Positions 1 through 10,902 of a stretch of 64,000 nucleotides of DNA are shown one piece after another. The DNA lies in assembly GCA_034359265.1 (NCBI GenBank), contig CP136898.1, positions 54,301,501 to 54,365,500 of the forward strand, written 5' to 3'. Position 1 is the first letter of the stretch. Each line of letters starts with the position of its first letter. This DNA comes from Canna indica. Taxonomy: Eukaryota; Streptophyta; Magnoliopsida; Zingiberales; Cannaceae. Made by a program: the position numbers and the translations under genes. Below the pieces are notes generated by a model. It searched no databases, was not told the origin of the DNA, and saw only the letters and a program-made list of their open reading frames with translations.

Positions 1-139
1 GACTCAGATTGCTGGGCGTTTCGAGCCGATACCCCGAGGTTCAATCAGTCGGCTTCGTTCAAGATTCTATTCAAAAAATCTTGCAATTCGTTGCATTAGT
101 CTATCAAAAATAACTCGATTAACAACTTCTCCCATCACA
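1..139 (+). repeat. Left partial monomer (G type, truncated by window edge)
   Basis: The window opens at GACTCAG, monomer position 24. The copy is type G (GAGCCG, CGAGGTTC, ATTCGTTGC) and corresponds exactly to 4540-4678 of the second HOR copy, so the array continues to the left. Confidence 0.95.
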
Positions 140-463
140 GTGAATGTTCTGGAGTCGGTCGGGACACAGATTGCTGGGCGTTTCGAGTCGATACCCCGAA
201 GTTCAATAAGTCGGCTTCGTTCAAGATTCTATTCAAAAATTCTTGCAATTCTTTGCATTAGTCTGTCAAAAATAACTCGATTAACAATCTCTCCCATCAC
301 AGTGAATGTTCTGGAGTCGCTCGGGACTCAGATTGCTGGGCGTTTCGAGTCGATACCCCGAAGTTCAATCAGTCGGCTTCGTTCAAGATTCGATTCAAAA
401 AATCTTGCAATTTTTTGCATTAGTCTGTCAAAAATAACTCGATTAACAACTTCTCCCATCACA

Positions 464-626
464 GTGAATGTTCTGGAGTCGCTCGGGACTCAGATTGCTG
501 GGCGTTTCGAGTCGATACCCTGAAGTTCAATCAGTCGGCTTCGTTCAAGATTCTATTCAAAAAATCTTGCAATTTTTTTGCATTAGTCTGTCAAAAACAA
601 CTCGATTAACAACTTATCCCATCACA
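464..626 (+). repeat. 163-bp S monomer with extra T and premature stop
   Basis: The run before TGCATTAG is seven T instead of six, adding 1 bp, and ATACCCTGAAG places an in-frame TGA. The same monomer recurs at 5003-5165 in HOR copy 2, so the insertion predates the 4.5-kb duplication. Related S copies at 2249 and 3059 have the TGA but not the extra T. Confidence 0.9.
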
Positions 627-1922
627 GTGAATGTTCTGGAGTCGGACGGGACTCAGATTGCTGGGCATTTCGAGCCGATACCCCGAGGTTCAATCAGTCG
701 GCTTCGTTCAAGATTCTATTTGAAAAATCTTGCAATTCGTTGCATTAGTCTATCAAAAATAACTCGATTAACAACTTCTCCCATCACAGTGAATGTTCTG
801 GAGTCGCCCTTGACTCAAATTTCTGGTCATTTCGAGTCGATACCCGAAAGTTCAATCCGTAGGCTTTGTTCAGCATTCTGTTCAAAAAATCGTGTAATTC
901 TTTGCATTAGTATGTCAAAAATAACTCGATTAACGACTTCTCCCATCACAGTGAATGTTGTGGAGTCGCTCGGGACTCAGATTGCTGGGCGTTTCGAGCC
1001 GATACCCCGAGGTTCAATCAGTCGGCTTCGTTCAAGATTCTATTCGAAAAATCTTGCAATTCGTTGCATTAGTCTATCAAAAATAACTCGATTAACAACT
1101 TCTCCCATCACAGTGAATGTTCTGGAGTCGCTCGGGACTCAGATTGCTGGGCGTTTCGAGCCGATACCCCGAGGTTCAATCAGTCGGCTTCGTTCAAGAT
1201 TCTATTCAAAAAATCTTGCAATTCGTTGCATTAGTCTATCAAAAATAACTCGATTAACAACTTCTCCCATCACAGTGAATGTTCTGGAGTCGGTCGGGAC
1301 ACAGATTGCTGGGCGTTTCGAGTCGATACCCCGAAGTTCAATAAGTCGGCTTCGTTCAAGATTCTATTCAAAAATTCTTGCAATTCTTTGCATTAGTCTG
1401 TCAAAAATAACTCGATTAACAATCTCTCCCATCACAGTGAATGTTCTGGAGTCGCTCGGGACTCAGATTGCTGGGCGTTTCGAGTCGATACCCCGAAGTT
1501 CAATCAGTCGGCTTCGTTCAAGATTCGATTCAAAAAATCTTGCAATTTTTTGCATTAGTCTGTCAAAAATAACTCGATTAACAACTTCTCCCATCACAGT
1601 CAATGTTCTGGAGTCGCTCGGGACTCAAATTGCTGGGCGTTTCGAGCCGATACCCCGAAGTTCAATCAGTCGGCTTCGTTCAAGATTCTATTTGAAAAAT
1701 CTTGCAATTCTTTGCAATAGTCTATAAAAAATAACTCGATTAACAACTTCTCCCATCACAGTGAATGTTCTGGAGTCGCTCGAGACTCAAATTGCTGGGC
1801 GTTTCGAGTCGATACCCCGCTGTTCAATCAGTCGGCTTCGTTCAAGATTCTATTCGAAAAATGTTGCAATTCTTTGCATTAGTCTGTCAAAAATAACTCG
1901 ATTAACAACTTCTCCCATCACA

Positions 1923-2086
1923 GTGAATGTTCTGGAGTCGCTTGACACACAGATTTCTGGTCGTTTCGAGCCGATACCCCGAAGTTCAATCCGTAGGCTT
2001 CGTTCAAGATTCTATTCGAAAAATCTTGCAATTCTTTGCAATATAGTCTGTAAAAAATAACTCGATTAACAACTTCTCCCATCACA
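1923..2086 (+). repeat. First example of the 164-bp (+2) stop-bearing monomer class (F)
   Basis: GCAATATAGTCTGTAAAAAA replaces GCATTAGTCTGTCAAAAA, adding 2 bp and a TAA. I count 44 such monomers: 33 up to position 31446, ten from 34065 to 47044 and one at 60976. Two flavours exist, CAATATAGTC and CAATATATTC, and in the A and B modules they alternate at fixed places (second and last monomer). An equal-length relative, CAATAGTCTATAAAAAA (type K), also carries a TAA. Confidence 0.9.
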
Positions 2087-2410
2087 GTGAATGTTCTGGA
2101 GTCGCTCGGGACTCAGATTGCTGGGCATTTCGAGTCGATACCCCGCTGTTCAATCAGTCGGCTTCGTTCAAGATTCAATTCGAAAAATCTTGCAATACTT
2201 TGCATTAGTCTGTCAAAAATAACTCGATTAACAACTACTCCCATCACAGTGAATGTTCTGGAGTCGCTCGGGACTCAGATTGCTGGGCGTTTCGAGTCGA
2301 TACCCTGAAGTTCAATCAGTCGGCTTCGTTCAAGATTCTATTCAAAAAATCTTGCAATTTTTTGCATTAGTCTGTCAAAAACAACTCGATTAACAACTTA
2401 TCCCATCACA

Positions 2411-4840
2411 GTGAATGTTCTGGAGTCGGACGGGACTCAGATTGCTGGGCATTTCGAGCCGATACCCCGAGGTTCAATCAGTCGGCTTCGTTCAAGATTC
2501 TATTTGAAAAATCTTGCAATTCATTGCATTAGTCTATCAAAAATAACTCGATTAACAACTTCTCCCATCACAGTGAATGTTCTGGAGTCGCCCTTGACTC
2601 AAATTTCTGGTCATTTCGAGTCGATACCCGAAAGTTCAATCCGTAGGCTTCGTTCAACATTCTGTTCAAAAAATCATGTAATTCTTTGCATTAGTATGTC
2701 AAAAATAACTCAATTAATGACTTCTCCCATCACAGTGAATGTTGTGGAGTCGCTCGGGACTCAGATTGCTGGGCGTTTCGAGCCGATACCCCGAGGTTCA
2801 ATCAGTCGGCTTCGTTCAAGATTCTATTCGAAAAATCTTGCAATTCGTTGCATTAGTCTATCAAAAATAACTCGATTAAAAACTTCTCCCATCACAGTGA
2901 ATGTTCTGGAGTCGCTCGGGACTCAGATTGCTGGGCATTTCGAGTCGATACCCCGCTGTTCAATCAGTCAGCTTCGTTCAAGATTCAATTCGAAAAATCT
3001 TGCAATACTTTGCATTAGTCTGTCAAAAATAACTCGATTAACAACTTCTCCCATCACAGTGAATGTTCTGGAGTCGCTCGGGACTCAGATTGCTGGGCGT
3101 TTCGAGTCGATACCCTGAAGTTCAATCAGTCGGCTTCGTTCAAGATTCTATTCAAAAAATCTTGCAATTTTTTGCATTAGTCTGTCAAAAACAACTCGAT
3201 TAACAACTTATCCCATCACAGTGAATGTTCTGGAGTCGGACGGGACTCAGATTGCTGGGCATTTCGAGCCGATACCCCGAGGTTCAATCAGTCGGCTTCG
3301 TTCAAGATTCTATTTGAAAAATCTTGCAATTCGTTGCATTAGTCTATCAAAAATAACTCGATTAACAACTTCTCCCATCACAGTGAATGTTCTGGAGTCG
3401 CCCTTGACTCAAATTTCTGGTCATTTCGAGTCGATACCCGAAAGTTCAATCCGTTGGCTTCGTTCAACATTCTGTTCAAAAAATCGTGTAATTCTTTGCA
3501 TTAGTATGTCAAAAATAACTCGATTAACGACTTCTCCCATCACAGTGAATGTTGTGGAGTCTCTCGGGACTCAGATTGCTGGGCGTTTCGAGCCGATACC
3601 CCGAGGTTCAATCAGTCGGCTTCGTTCAAGATTCTATTCGAAAAATCTTGCAATTCGTTGCATTAGTCTATCAAAAATAACTCGATTAACAACTTCTCCC
3701 ATCACAGTGAATGTTCTGGAGTCGCTCGGGACTCAGATTGCTGGGCGTTTCGAGCCGATACCCCGAGGTTCAATCAGTCGGCTTCGTTCAAGATTCTATT
3801 CAAAAAATCTTGCAATTCGTTGCATTAGTCTATCAAAAATAACTCGATTAACAACTTCTCCCATCACAGTGAATGTTCTGGAGTCGGTCGGGACACAGAT
3901 TGCTGGGCGTTTCGAGTCGATACCCCGAAGTTCAATCAGTCGGCTTCGTTCAAGATTCTATTCAAAAAATCTTGCAATTTTTTGCATTAGTCTGTCAAAA
4001 ACAACTCGATTAACAACTTATCCCATCACAGTGAATGTTCTGGAGTCGGACGGGACTCAGATTGCTGGGCATTTCGAGCCGATACCCCGAGGTTCAATCA
4101 GTCGGCTTCGTTCAAGATTCTATTTGAAAAATCTTGCAATTCGTTGCATTAGTCTATCAAAAATAACTCGATTAACAACTTCTCCCATCACAGTGAATGT
4201 TCTGGAGTCGCCCTTGACTCAAATTTCTGGTCATTTCGAGTCGATACCCGAAAGTTCAATCCGTTGGCTTCGTTCAACATTCTGTTCAAAAAATCGTGTA
4301 ATTCTTTGCATTAGTATGTCAAAAATAACTCGATTAACGACTTCTCCCATCACAGTGAATGTTGTGGAGTCTCTCGGGACTCAGATTGCTGGGCGTTTCG
4401 AGCCGATACCCCGAGGTTCAATCAGTCGGCTTCGTTCAAGATTCTATTCGAAAAATCTTGCAATTCGTTGCATTAGTCTATCAAAAATAACTCGATTAAC
4501 AACTTCTCCCATCACAGTGAATGTTCTGGAGTCGCTCGGGACTCAGATTGCTGGGCGTTTCGAGCCGATACCCCGAGGTTCAATCAGTCGGCTTCGTTCA
4601 AGATTCTATTCAAAAAATCTTGCAATTCGTTGCATTAGTCTATCAAAAATAACTCGATTAACAACTTCTCCCATCACAGTGAATGTTCTGGAGTCGGTCG
4701 GGACACAGATTGCTGGGCGTTTCGAGTCGATACCCCGAAGTTCAATAAGTCGGCTTCGTTCAAGATTCTATTCAAAAATTCTTGCAATTCTTTGCATTAG
4801 TCTGTCAAAAATAACTCGATTAACAATCTCTCCCATCACA
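2411..4840 (+). repeat. Three tandem 5-monomer cassettes (810 bp each) inside the HOR
   Basis: Cassettes start at D-type monomers 2411, 3221 and 4031. Each reads D E W plus two variable monomers (C S; G V; G V). The second and third share CCGTTGGC in the E monomer and GGAGTCTCTCGGG in the W monomer, marking them as the most recent duplicate pair. The same D-E-W core reappears at 627 and in later domains. Confidence 0.85.
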
Positions 4841-7800
4841 GTGAATGTTCTGGAGTCGCTCGGGACTCAGATTGCTGGGCGTTTCGAGTCGATACCCCGA
4901 AGTTCAATCAGTCGGCTTCGTTCAAGATTCGATTCAAAAAATCTTGCAATTTTTTGCATTAGTCTGTCAAAAATAACTCGATTAACAACTTCTCCCATCA
5001 CAGTGAATGTTCTGGAGTCGCTCGGGACTCAGATTGCTGGGCGTTTCGAGTCGATACCCTGAAGTTCAATCAGTCGGCTTCGTTCAAGATTCTATTCAAA
5101 AAATCTTGCAATTTTTTTGCATTAGTCTGTCAAAAACAACTCGATTAACAACTTATCCCATCACAGTGAATGTTCTGGAGTCGGACGGGACTCAGATTGC
5201 TGGGCATTTCGAGCCGATACCCCGAGGTTCAATCAGTCGGCTTCGTTCAAGATTCTATTTGAAAAATCTTGCAATTCGTTGCATTAGTCTATCAAAAATA
5301 ACTCGATTAACAACTTCTCCCATCACAGTGAATGTTCTGGAGTCGCCCTTGACTCAAATTTCTGGTCATTTCGAGTCGATACCCGAAAGTTCAATCCGTA
5401 GGCTTTGTTCAGCATTCTGTTCAAAAAATCGTGTAATTCTTTGCATTAGTATGTCAAAAATAACTCGATTAACGACTTCTCCCATCACAGTGAATGTTGT
5501 GGAGTCGCTCGGGACTCAGATTGCTGGGCGTTTCGAGCCGATACCCCGAGGTTCAATCAGTCGGCTTCGTTCAAGATTCTATTCGAAAAATCTTGCAATT
5601 CGTTGCATTAGTCTATCAAAAATAACTCGATTAACAACTTCTCCCATCACAGTGAATGTTCTGGAGTCGCTCGGGACTCAGATTGCTGGGCGTTTCGAGC
5701 CGATACCCCGAGGTTCAATCAGTCGGCTTCGTTCAAGATTCTATTCAAAAAATCTTGCAATTCGTTGCATTAGTCTATCAAAAATAACTCGATTAACAAC
5801 TTCTCCCATCACAGTGAATGTTCTGGAGTCGGTCGGGACACAGATTGCTGGGCGTTTCGAGTCGATACCCCGAAGTTCAATAAGTCGGCTTCGTTCAAGA
5901 TTCTATTCAAAAATTCTTGCAATTCTTTGCATTAGTCTGTCAAAAATAACTCGATTAACAATCTCTCCCATCACAGTGAATGTTCTGGAGTCGCTCGGGA
6001 CTCAGATTGCTGGGCGTTTCGAGTCGATACCCCGAAGTTCAATCAGTCGGCTTCGTTCAAGATTCGATTCAAAAAATCTTGCAATTTTTTGCATTAGTCT
6101 GTCAAAAATAACTCGATTAACAACTTCTCCCATCACAGTCAATGTTCTGGAGTCGCTCGGGACTCAAATTGCTGGGCGTTTCGAGCCGATACCCCGAAGT
6201 TCAATCAGTCGGCTTCGTTCAAGATTCTATTTGAAAAATCTTGCAATTCTTTGCAATAGTCTATAAAAAATAACTCGATTAACAACTTCTCCCATCACAG
6301 TGAATGTTCTGGAGTCGCTCGAGACTCAAATTGCTGGGCGTTTCGAGTCGATACCCCGCTGTTCAATCAGTCGGCTTCGTTCAAGATTCTATTCGAAAAA
6401 TGTTGCAATTCTTTGCATTAGTCTGTAAAAAATAACTCGATTAACAACTTCTCCCATCACAGTGAATGTTCTGGAGTCGCTTGACACACAGATTTCTGGT
6501 CGTTTCGAGCCGATACCCCGAAGTTCAATCCGTAGGCTTCGTTCAAGATTCTATTCGAAAAATCTTGCAATTCTTTGCAATATAGTCTGTAAAAAATAAC
6601 TCGATTAACAACTTCTCCCATCACAGTGAATGTTCTGGAGTCGCTCGGGACTCAGATTGCTGGGCATTTCGAGTCGATACCCCGCTGTTCAATCAGTCGG
6701 CTTCGTTCAAGATTCAATTCGAAAAATCTTGCAATACTTTGCATTAGTCTGTCAAAAATAACTCGATTAACAACTACTCCCATCACAGTGAATGTTCTGG
6801 AGTCGCTCGGGACTCAGATTGCTGGGCGTTTCGAGTCGATACCCTGAAGTTCAATCAGTCGGCTTCGTTCAAGATTCTATTCAAAAAATCTTGCAATTTT
6901 TTGCATTAGTCTGTCAAAAACAACTCGATTAACAACTTATCCCATCACAGTGAATGTTCTGGAGTCGGACGGGACTCAGATTGCTGGGCATTTCGAGCCG
7001 ATACCCCGAGGTTCAATCAGTCGGCTTCGTTCAAGATTCTATTTGAAAAATCTTGCAATTCATTGCATTAGTCTATCAAAAATAACTCGATTAACAACTT
7101 CTCCCATCACAGTGAATGTTCTGGAGTCGCCCTTGACTCAAATTTCTGGTCATTTCGAGTCGATACCCGAAAGTTCAATCCGTAGGCTTCGTTCAACATT
7201 CTGTTCAAAAAATCGTGTAATTCTTTGCATTAGTATGTCAAAAATAACTCAATTAATGACTTCTCCCATCACAGTGAATGTTGTGGAGTCGCTCGGGACT
7301 CAGATTGCTGGGCGTTTCGAGCCGATACCCCGAGGTTCAATCAGTCGGCTTCGTTCAAGATTCTATTCGAAAAATCTTGCAATTCGTTGCATTAGTCTAT
7401 CAAAAATAACTCGATTAAAAACTTCTCCCATCACAGTGAATGTTCTGGAGTCGCTCGGGACTCAGATTGCTGGGCATTTCGAGTCGATACCCCGCTGTTC
7501 AATCAGTCGGCTTCGTTCAAGATTCAATTCGAAAAATCTTGCAATACTTTGCATTAGTCTGTCAAAAATAACTCGATTAACAACTTCTCCCATCACAGTG
7601 AATGTTCTGGAGTCGCTCGGGACTCAGATTGCTGGGCGTTTCGAGTCGATACCCTGAAGTTCAATCAGTCGGCTTCGTTCAAGATTCTATTCAAAAAATC
7701 TTGCAATTTTTTGCATTAGTCTGTCAAAAACAACTCGATTAACAACTTATCCCATCACAGTGAATGTTCTGGAGTCGGACGGGACTCAGATTGCTGGGCA

Positions 7801-8339
7801 TTTCGAGCCGATACCCCGAGGTTCAATCAGTCGGCTTCGTTCAAGATTCTATTTGAAAAATCTTGCAATTCGTTGCATTAGTCTATCAAAAATAACTCGA
7901 TTAACAACTTCTCCCATCACAGTGAATGTTCTGGAGTCGCCCTTGACTCAAATTTCTGGTCATTTCGAGTCGATACCCGAAAGTTCAATCCGTAGGCTTC
8001 GTTCAACATTCTGTTCAAAAAATCGTGTAATTCTTTGCATTAGTATGTCAAAAATAACTCGATTAACGACTTCTCCCATCACAGTGAATGTTGTGGAGTC
8101 TCTCGGGACTCAGATTGCTGGGCGTTTCGAGCCGATACCCCGAGGTTCAATCAGTCGGCTTCGTTCAAGATTCTATTCGAAAAATCTTGCAATTCGTTGC
8201 ATTAGTCTATCAAAAATAACTCGATTAACAACTTCTCCCATCACAGTGAATGTTCTGGAGTCGCTCGGGACTCAGATTGCTGGGCGTTTCGAGCCGATAC
8301 CCCGAGGTTCAATCAGTCGGCTTCGTTCAAGATTCTATT
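4540..8339 (+). repeat. 28-monomer HOR, copy 2 (first about 3800 bp)
   Basis: This block pairs with 1-3800 at an offset of 4539 and carries the same +1 (5003-5165) and +2 indels. Differences I noticed are few: TCTGTCAAAA at 1887 is TCTGTAAAAA at 6423, a new in-frame stop; ATCATGTAATTC near 2674 is ATCGTGTAATTC near 7213; GTCAGC near 2968 is GTCGGC near 7507; CCGTTGGC near 3451 is CCGTAGGC near 7990. Similarity to this unit ends near 8339, where ATTCGAAAAATC and then ATTCTTTGC replace the expected ATTCAAAAAATC and ATTCGTTGC. Confidence 0.88.
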
Positions 8340-8407
8340 CGAAAAATCTTGCAATTCTTTGCATTAGTCTGTCAAAAATAACTCGATTAACAACTTCTCC
8401 CATCACA

Positions 8408-10029
8408 GTGAATGTTCTGGAGTCGCTTGACACACAGATTTCTGGTCGTTTCGATCCGATACCCCGAAGTTCAATCCGTAGGCTTCGTTCAAGATTCTAT
8501 TCGAAAAATCTTGCAATTCTTTGCAATATAGTCTGTAAAAAATAACTCGATTAACAACTTCTCCCATCACAGTGAATGTTCTGGAGTCGCTCGGGACTCA
8601 GATTGCTGGGCATTTCGAGTCGATACCCCGCTGTTCAATCAGTCGGCTTCGTTCAAGATTCAATTCGAAAAATCTTGCAATTCTTTGCATTAGTCTGTCA
8701 AAAATAACTCGATTAACAACTTCTCCCATCACAGTGAATGTTCTGGAGTCGCTCGGGACTCAGGTTGCTGGGCGTTTCGAGTCGATACCCTGAAGTTCAA
8801 TCAGTCGGCTTCGTTCAAGATTCTATTCAAAAAATCTTGCAATTTTTTGCATTAGTCTGTCAAAAACAACTCGATTAACAACTTATCCCATCACAGTGAA
8901 TGTTCTGGAGTCGGACGGGACTCAGATTGCAGGGCATTTCGAGCCGATACCCCGAGGTTCAATCAGTCGGCTTCGTACAAGATTCTATTTGAAAAATCTT
9001 GCAATTCGTTGCATTAGTCTATCAAAAATAACTCGATTAACAACTTCTCCCATCACAGTGAATGTTCTGGAGTCGTCCTTGACTCAAATTTCTGGTCATT
9101 TCGAGTCGATACCCGAAAGTTCAATCCGTAGGCTTCGTTCAACATTCTGTTCAAAAAATCGTGTAATTCTTTGCATTAGTATGTCAAAAATAACTCGATT
9201 AACGACTTCTCCCATCACAGTGAATGTTGTGGAGTCTCTCGGGACTCAGATTGCTGGGCGTTTCGAGCCGATACCCCGAAGTTCAATCAGTCGGCTTCGT
9301 TCAAGATTCTATTCGAAATATCTTGCAATTCTTTGCTTTAGTCTGTCAAAAATAACTCGATTAACAACTTCTCCCATCATAGTGAATGTTCTGGAGTCGC
9401 TCGGGACTCAGATTGCTGGGCGTTTCGAGTCGATACCCCGCTGTTCAATCAGTCGGCTTCGTTCAAGATTCTATTCGAAAAATCTTGCAATTCGTTGCAT
9501 TAGTCTATCAAAAATAACTCGATTAACAACTTCTCCCATCACAGTGAATGTTCTGGAGTCGCTCGGGACTCAGATTGCTGGGCATTTCGAGCCGATACCC
9601 CGAGGTTCAATCAGTCGGCTTCGTTCAAGATTCTATTCGAAAAATCTTGCAATTCGTTGCATTAGTTTATCAAAAATAACTCGATTAACAACTTCTCCCA
9701 TCACAGTGAATGTTCTGGAGTCGGTCGGGACTCAGATTGCTGGGCGTTTCGAGTCGATACCCGAAAGTTCAATCCGTAGGATTCGTTCAGCATTCTGTTC
9801 GAAAAACCGTGTAATTCTTTGCATTAGTATGTCAAAAATAACTCGATTAACAACTTCTCCCATCACAGTGAATGTTGTGGAGTCGCTCGAGACTCAGACT
9901 GCTGGGCGTTTCGAGTCGATACCCCGCCGTTCAATCAGTCGGCTTCGTTCAAGATTCTATTCGAAAAATCTTGCAATTCTTTGCATTAGTCTGTCAAAAA
10001 TAACTCGATTAACAACTTCTCCCATCACA
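8408..10029 (+). repeat. 10-monomer repeat, copy 1 (1622 bp)
   Basis: The types read F C S D E W C G V/E C/W. The first part (about 8330-9280) returns at an offset of 1622 as about 9952-10902, including shared private changes such as TTTCGATCCG in F, CAGGTTGC in S and CTTCGTACAAG in D. Copy-specific changes include GTCGTCCTTG at 9074 against GTCGCCCTTG at 10696. After the W monomer the two copies diverge in type. Confidence 0.82.
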
Positions 10030-10890
10030 GTGAATGTTCTGGAGTCGCTTGACACACAGATTTCTGGTCGTTTCGATCCGATACCCCGAAGTTCAATCCG
10101 TAGGCTTCGTTCAAGATTCTATTCGAAAAATCTTGCAATTCTTTGCAATATAGTCTGTAAAAAATAACTCGATTAACAACTTCTCCCATCACAGTGAATG
10201 TTCTGGAGTCGCTCGGGACTCAGATTGCTGGGCATTTCGAGTCGATACCCCGCTGTTCAATCAGTCGGCTTCGTTCAAGATTCAATTCGAAAAATCTTGC
10301 AATTCTTTGCATTAGTCTGTCAAAAATAACTCGATTAACAACTTCTCCCATCACAGTGAATGTTCTGGAGTCGCTCGGGACTCAGGTTGCTGGGCGTTTC
10401 GAGTCGATACCCTGAAGTTCAATCAGTCGGCTTCGTTCAAGATTCTATTCAAAAAATCTTGCAATTTTTTGCATTAGTCTGTCAAAAACAACTCGATTAA
10501 CAACTTATCCCATCACAGTGAATGTTCTGGAGTCGGACGGGACTCAGATTGCAGGGCATTTCGAGCCGATACCCCGAGGTTCAATCAGTCGGCTTCGTAC
10601 AAGATTCTATTTGAAAAATCTTGCAATTCGTTGCATTAGTCTATCAAAAATAACTCGATTAACAACTTCTCCCATCACAGTGAATGTTCTGGAGTCGCCC
10701 TTGACTCAATTTTCTGGTCATTTCGAGTCGATACCCGAAAGTTCAATCCGTAGGCTTCGTTCAGCATTCTGTTCAAAAAATCGTGTAATTCTTTGCATTA
10801 GTATGTCAAAAATAACTCGATTAACGACTTCTCCCATCACAGTGAATGTTGTGGAGTCGCTCGGGACTCAGATTGCTGGGCGTTTCGAGC
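9382..10890 (+). repeat. 24-monomer-spaced repeat block, copy 1 (offset 3894 bp)
   Basis: This block from C through the next W is repeated at 13276-14784. The diagnostic start is CCCATCATAGTG just before 9382 and again just before 13276. Shared private features include the V/E hybrid monomer (9706, 13600), the CCGCCGTTC centre near 9930 and 13820, CAGGTTGC, and CTTCGTACAAG in D. Confidence 0.8.
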
Positions 10891-10902
10891 CGATACCCCG
10901 CT
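10030..10902 (+). repeat. 10-monomer repeat, copy 2 (partial)
   Basis: F C S D E and part of W match copy 1 at offset 1622. The W monomer starting at 10842 switches to a C-type centre (CGCTGTTC) near 10900, which marks the end of the shared block. The same S-D-E run returns at 14250-14735. Confidence 0.8.

Larger units (their letters stand above)
1..4539 (+). repeat. 28-monomer HOR, copy 1 (4539 bp)
   Basis: The period is 28 x 162 + 3 bp: one +1 monomer (464-626) and one +2 monomer (1923-2086). From 140 the order of types is V S S D E W G V S S C F C S D E W C S D E W G V D E W G. Position 1 pairs with 4540. The unit is itself composite: the D-E-W trio occurs four times and the V-S-S trio twice, so it grew from shorter cassettes before being duplicated as a whole. 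The true phase of the HOR is unknown because its left edge is outside the window. Confidence 0.9.

Noticed and set aside
573..582. The extra T at 464-626 as a sequencing error in a homopolymer
   Set aside because: The same seven-T run occurs at the matching place in the second HOR copy (5003-5165), while nearby related monomers have six. A shared inherited insertion is more likely, though raw reads would settle it.
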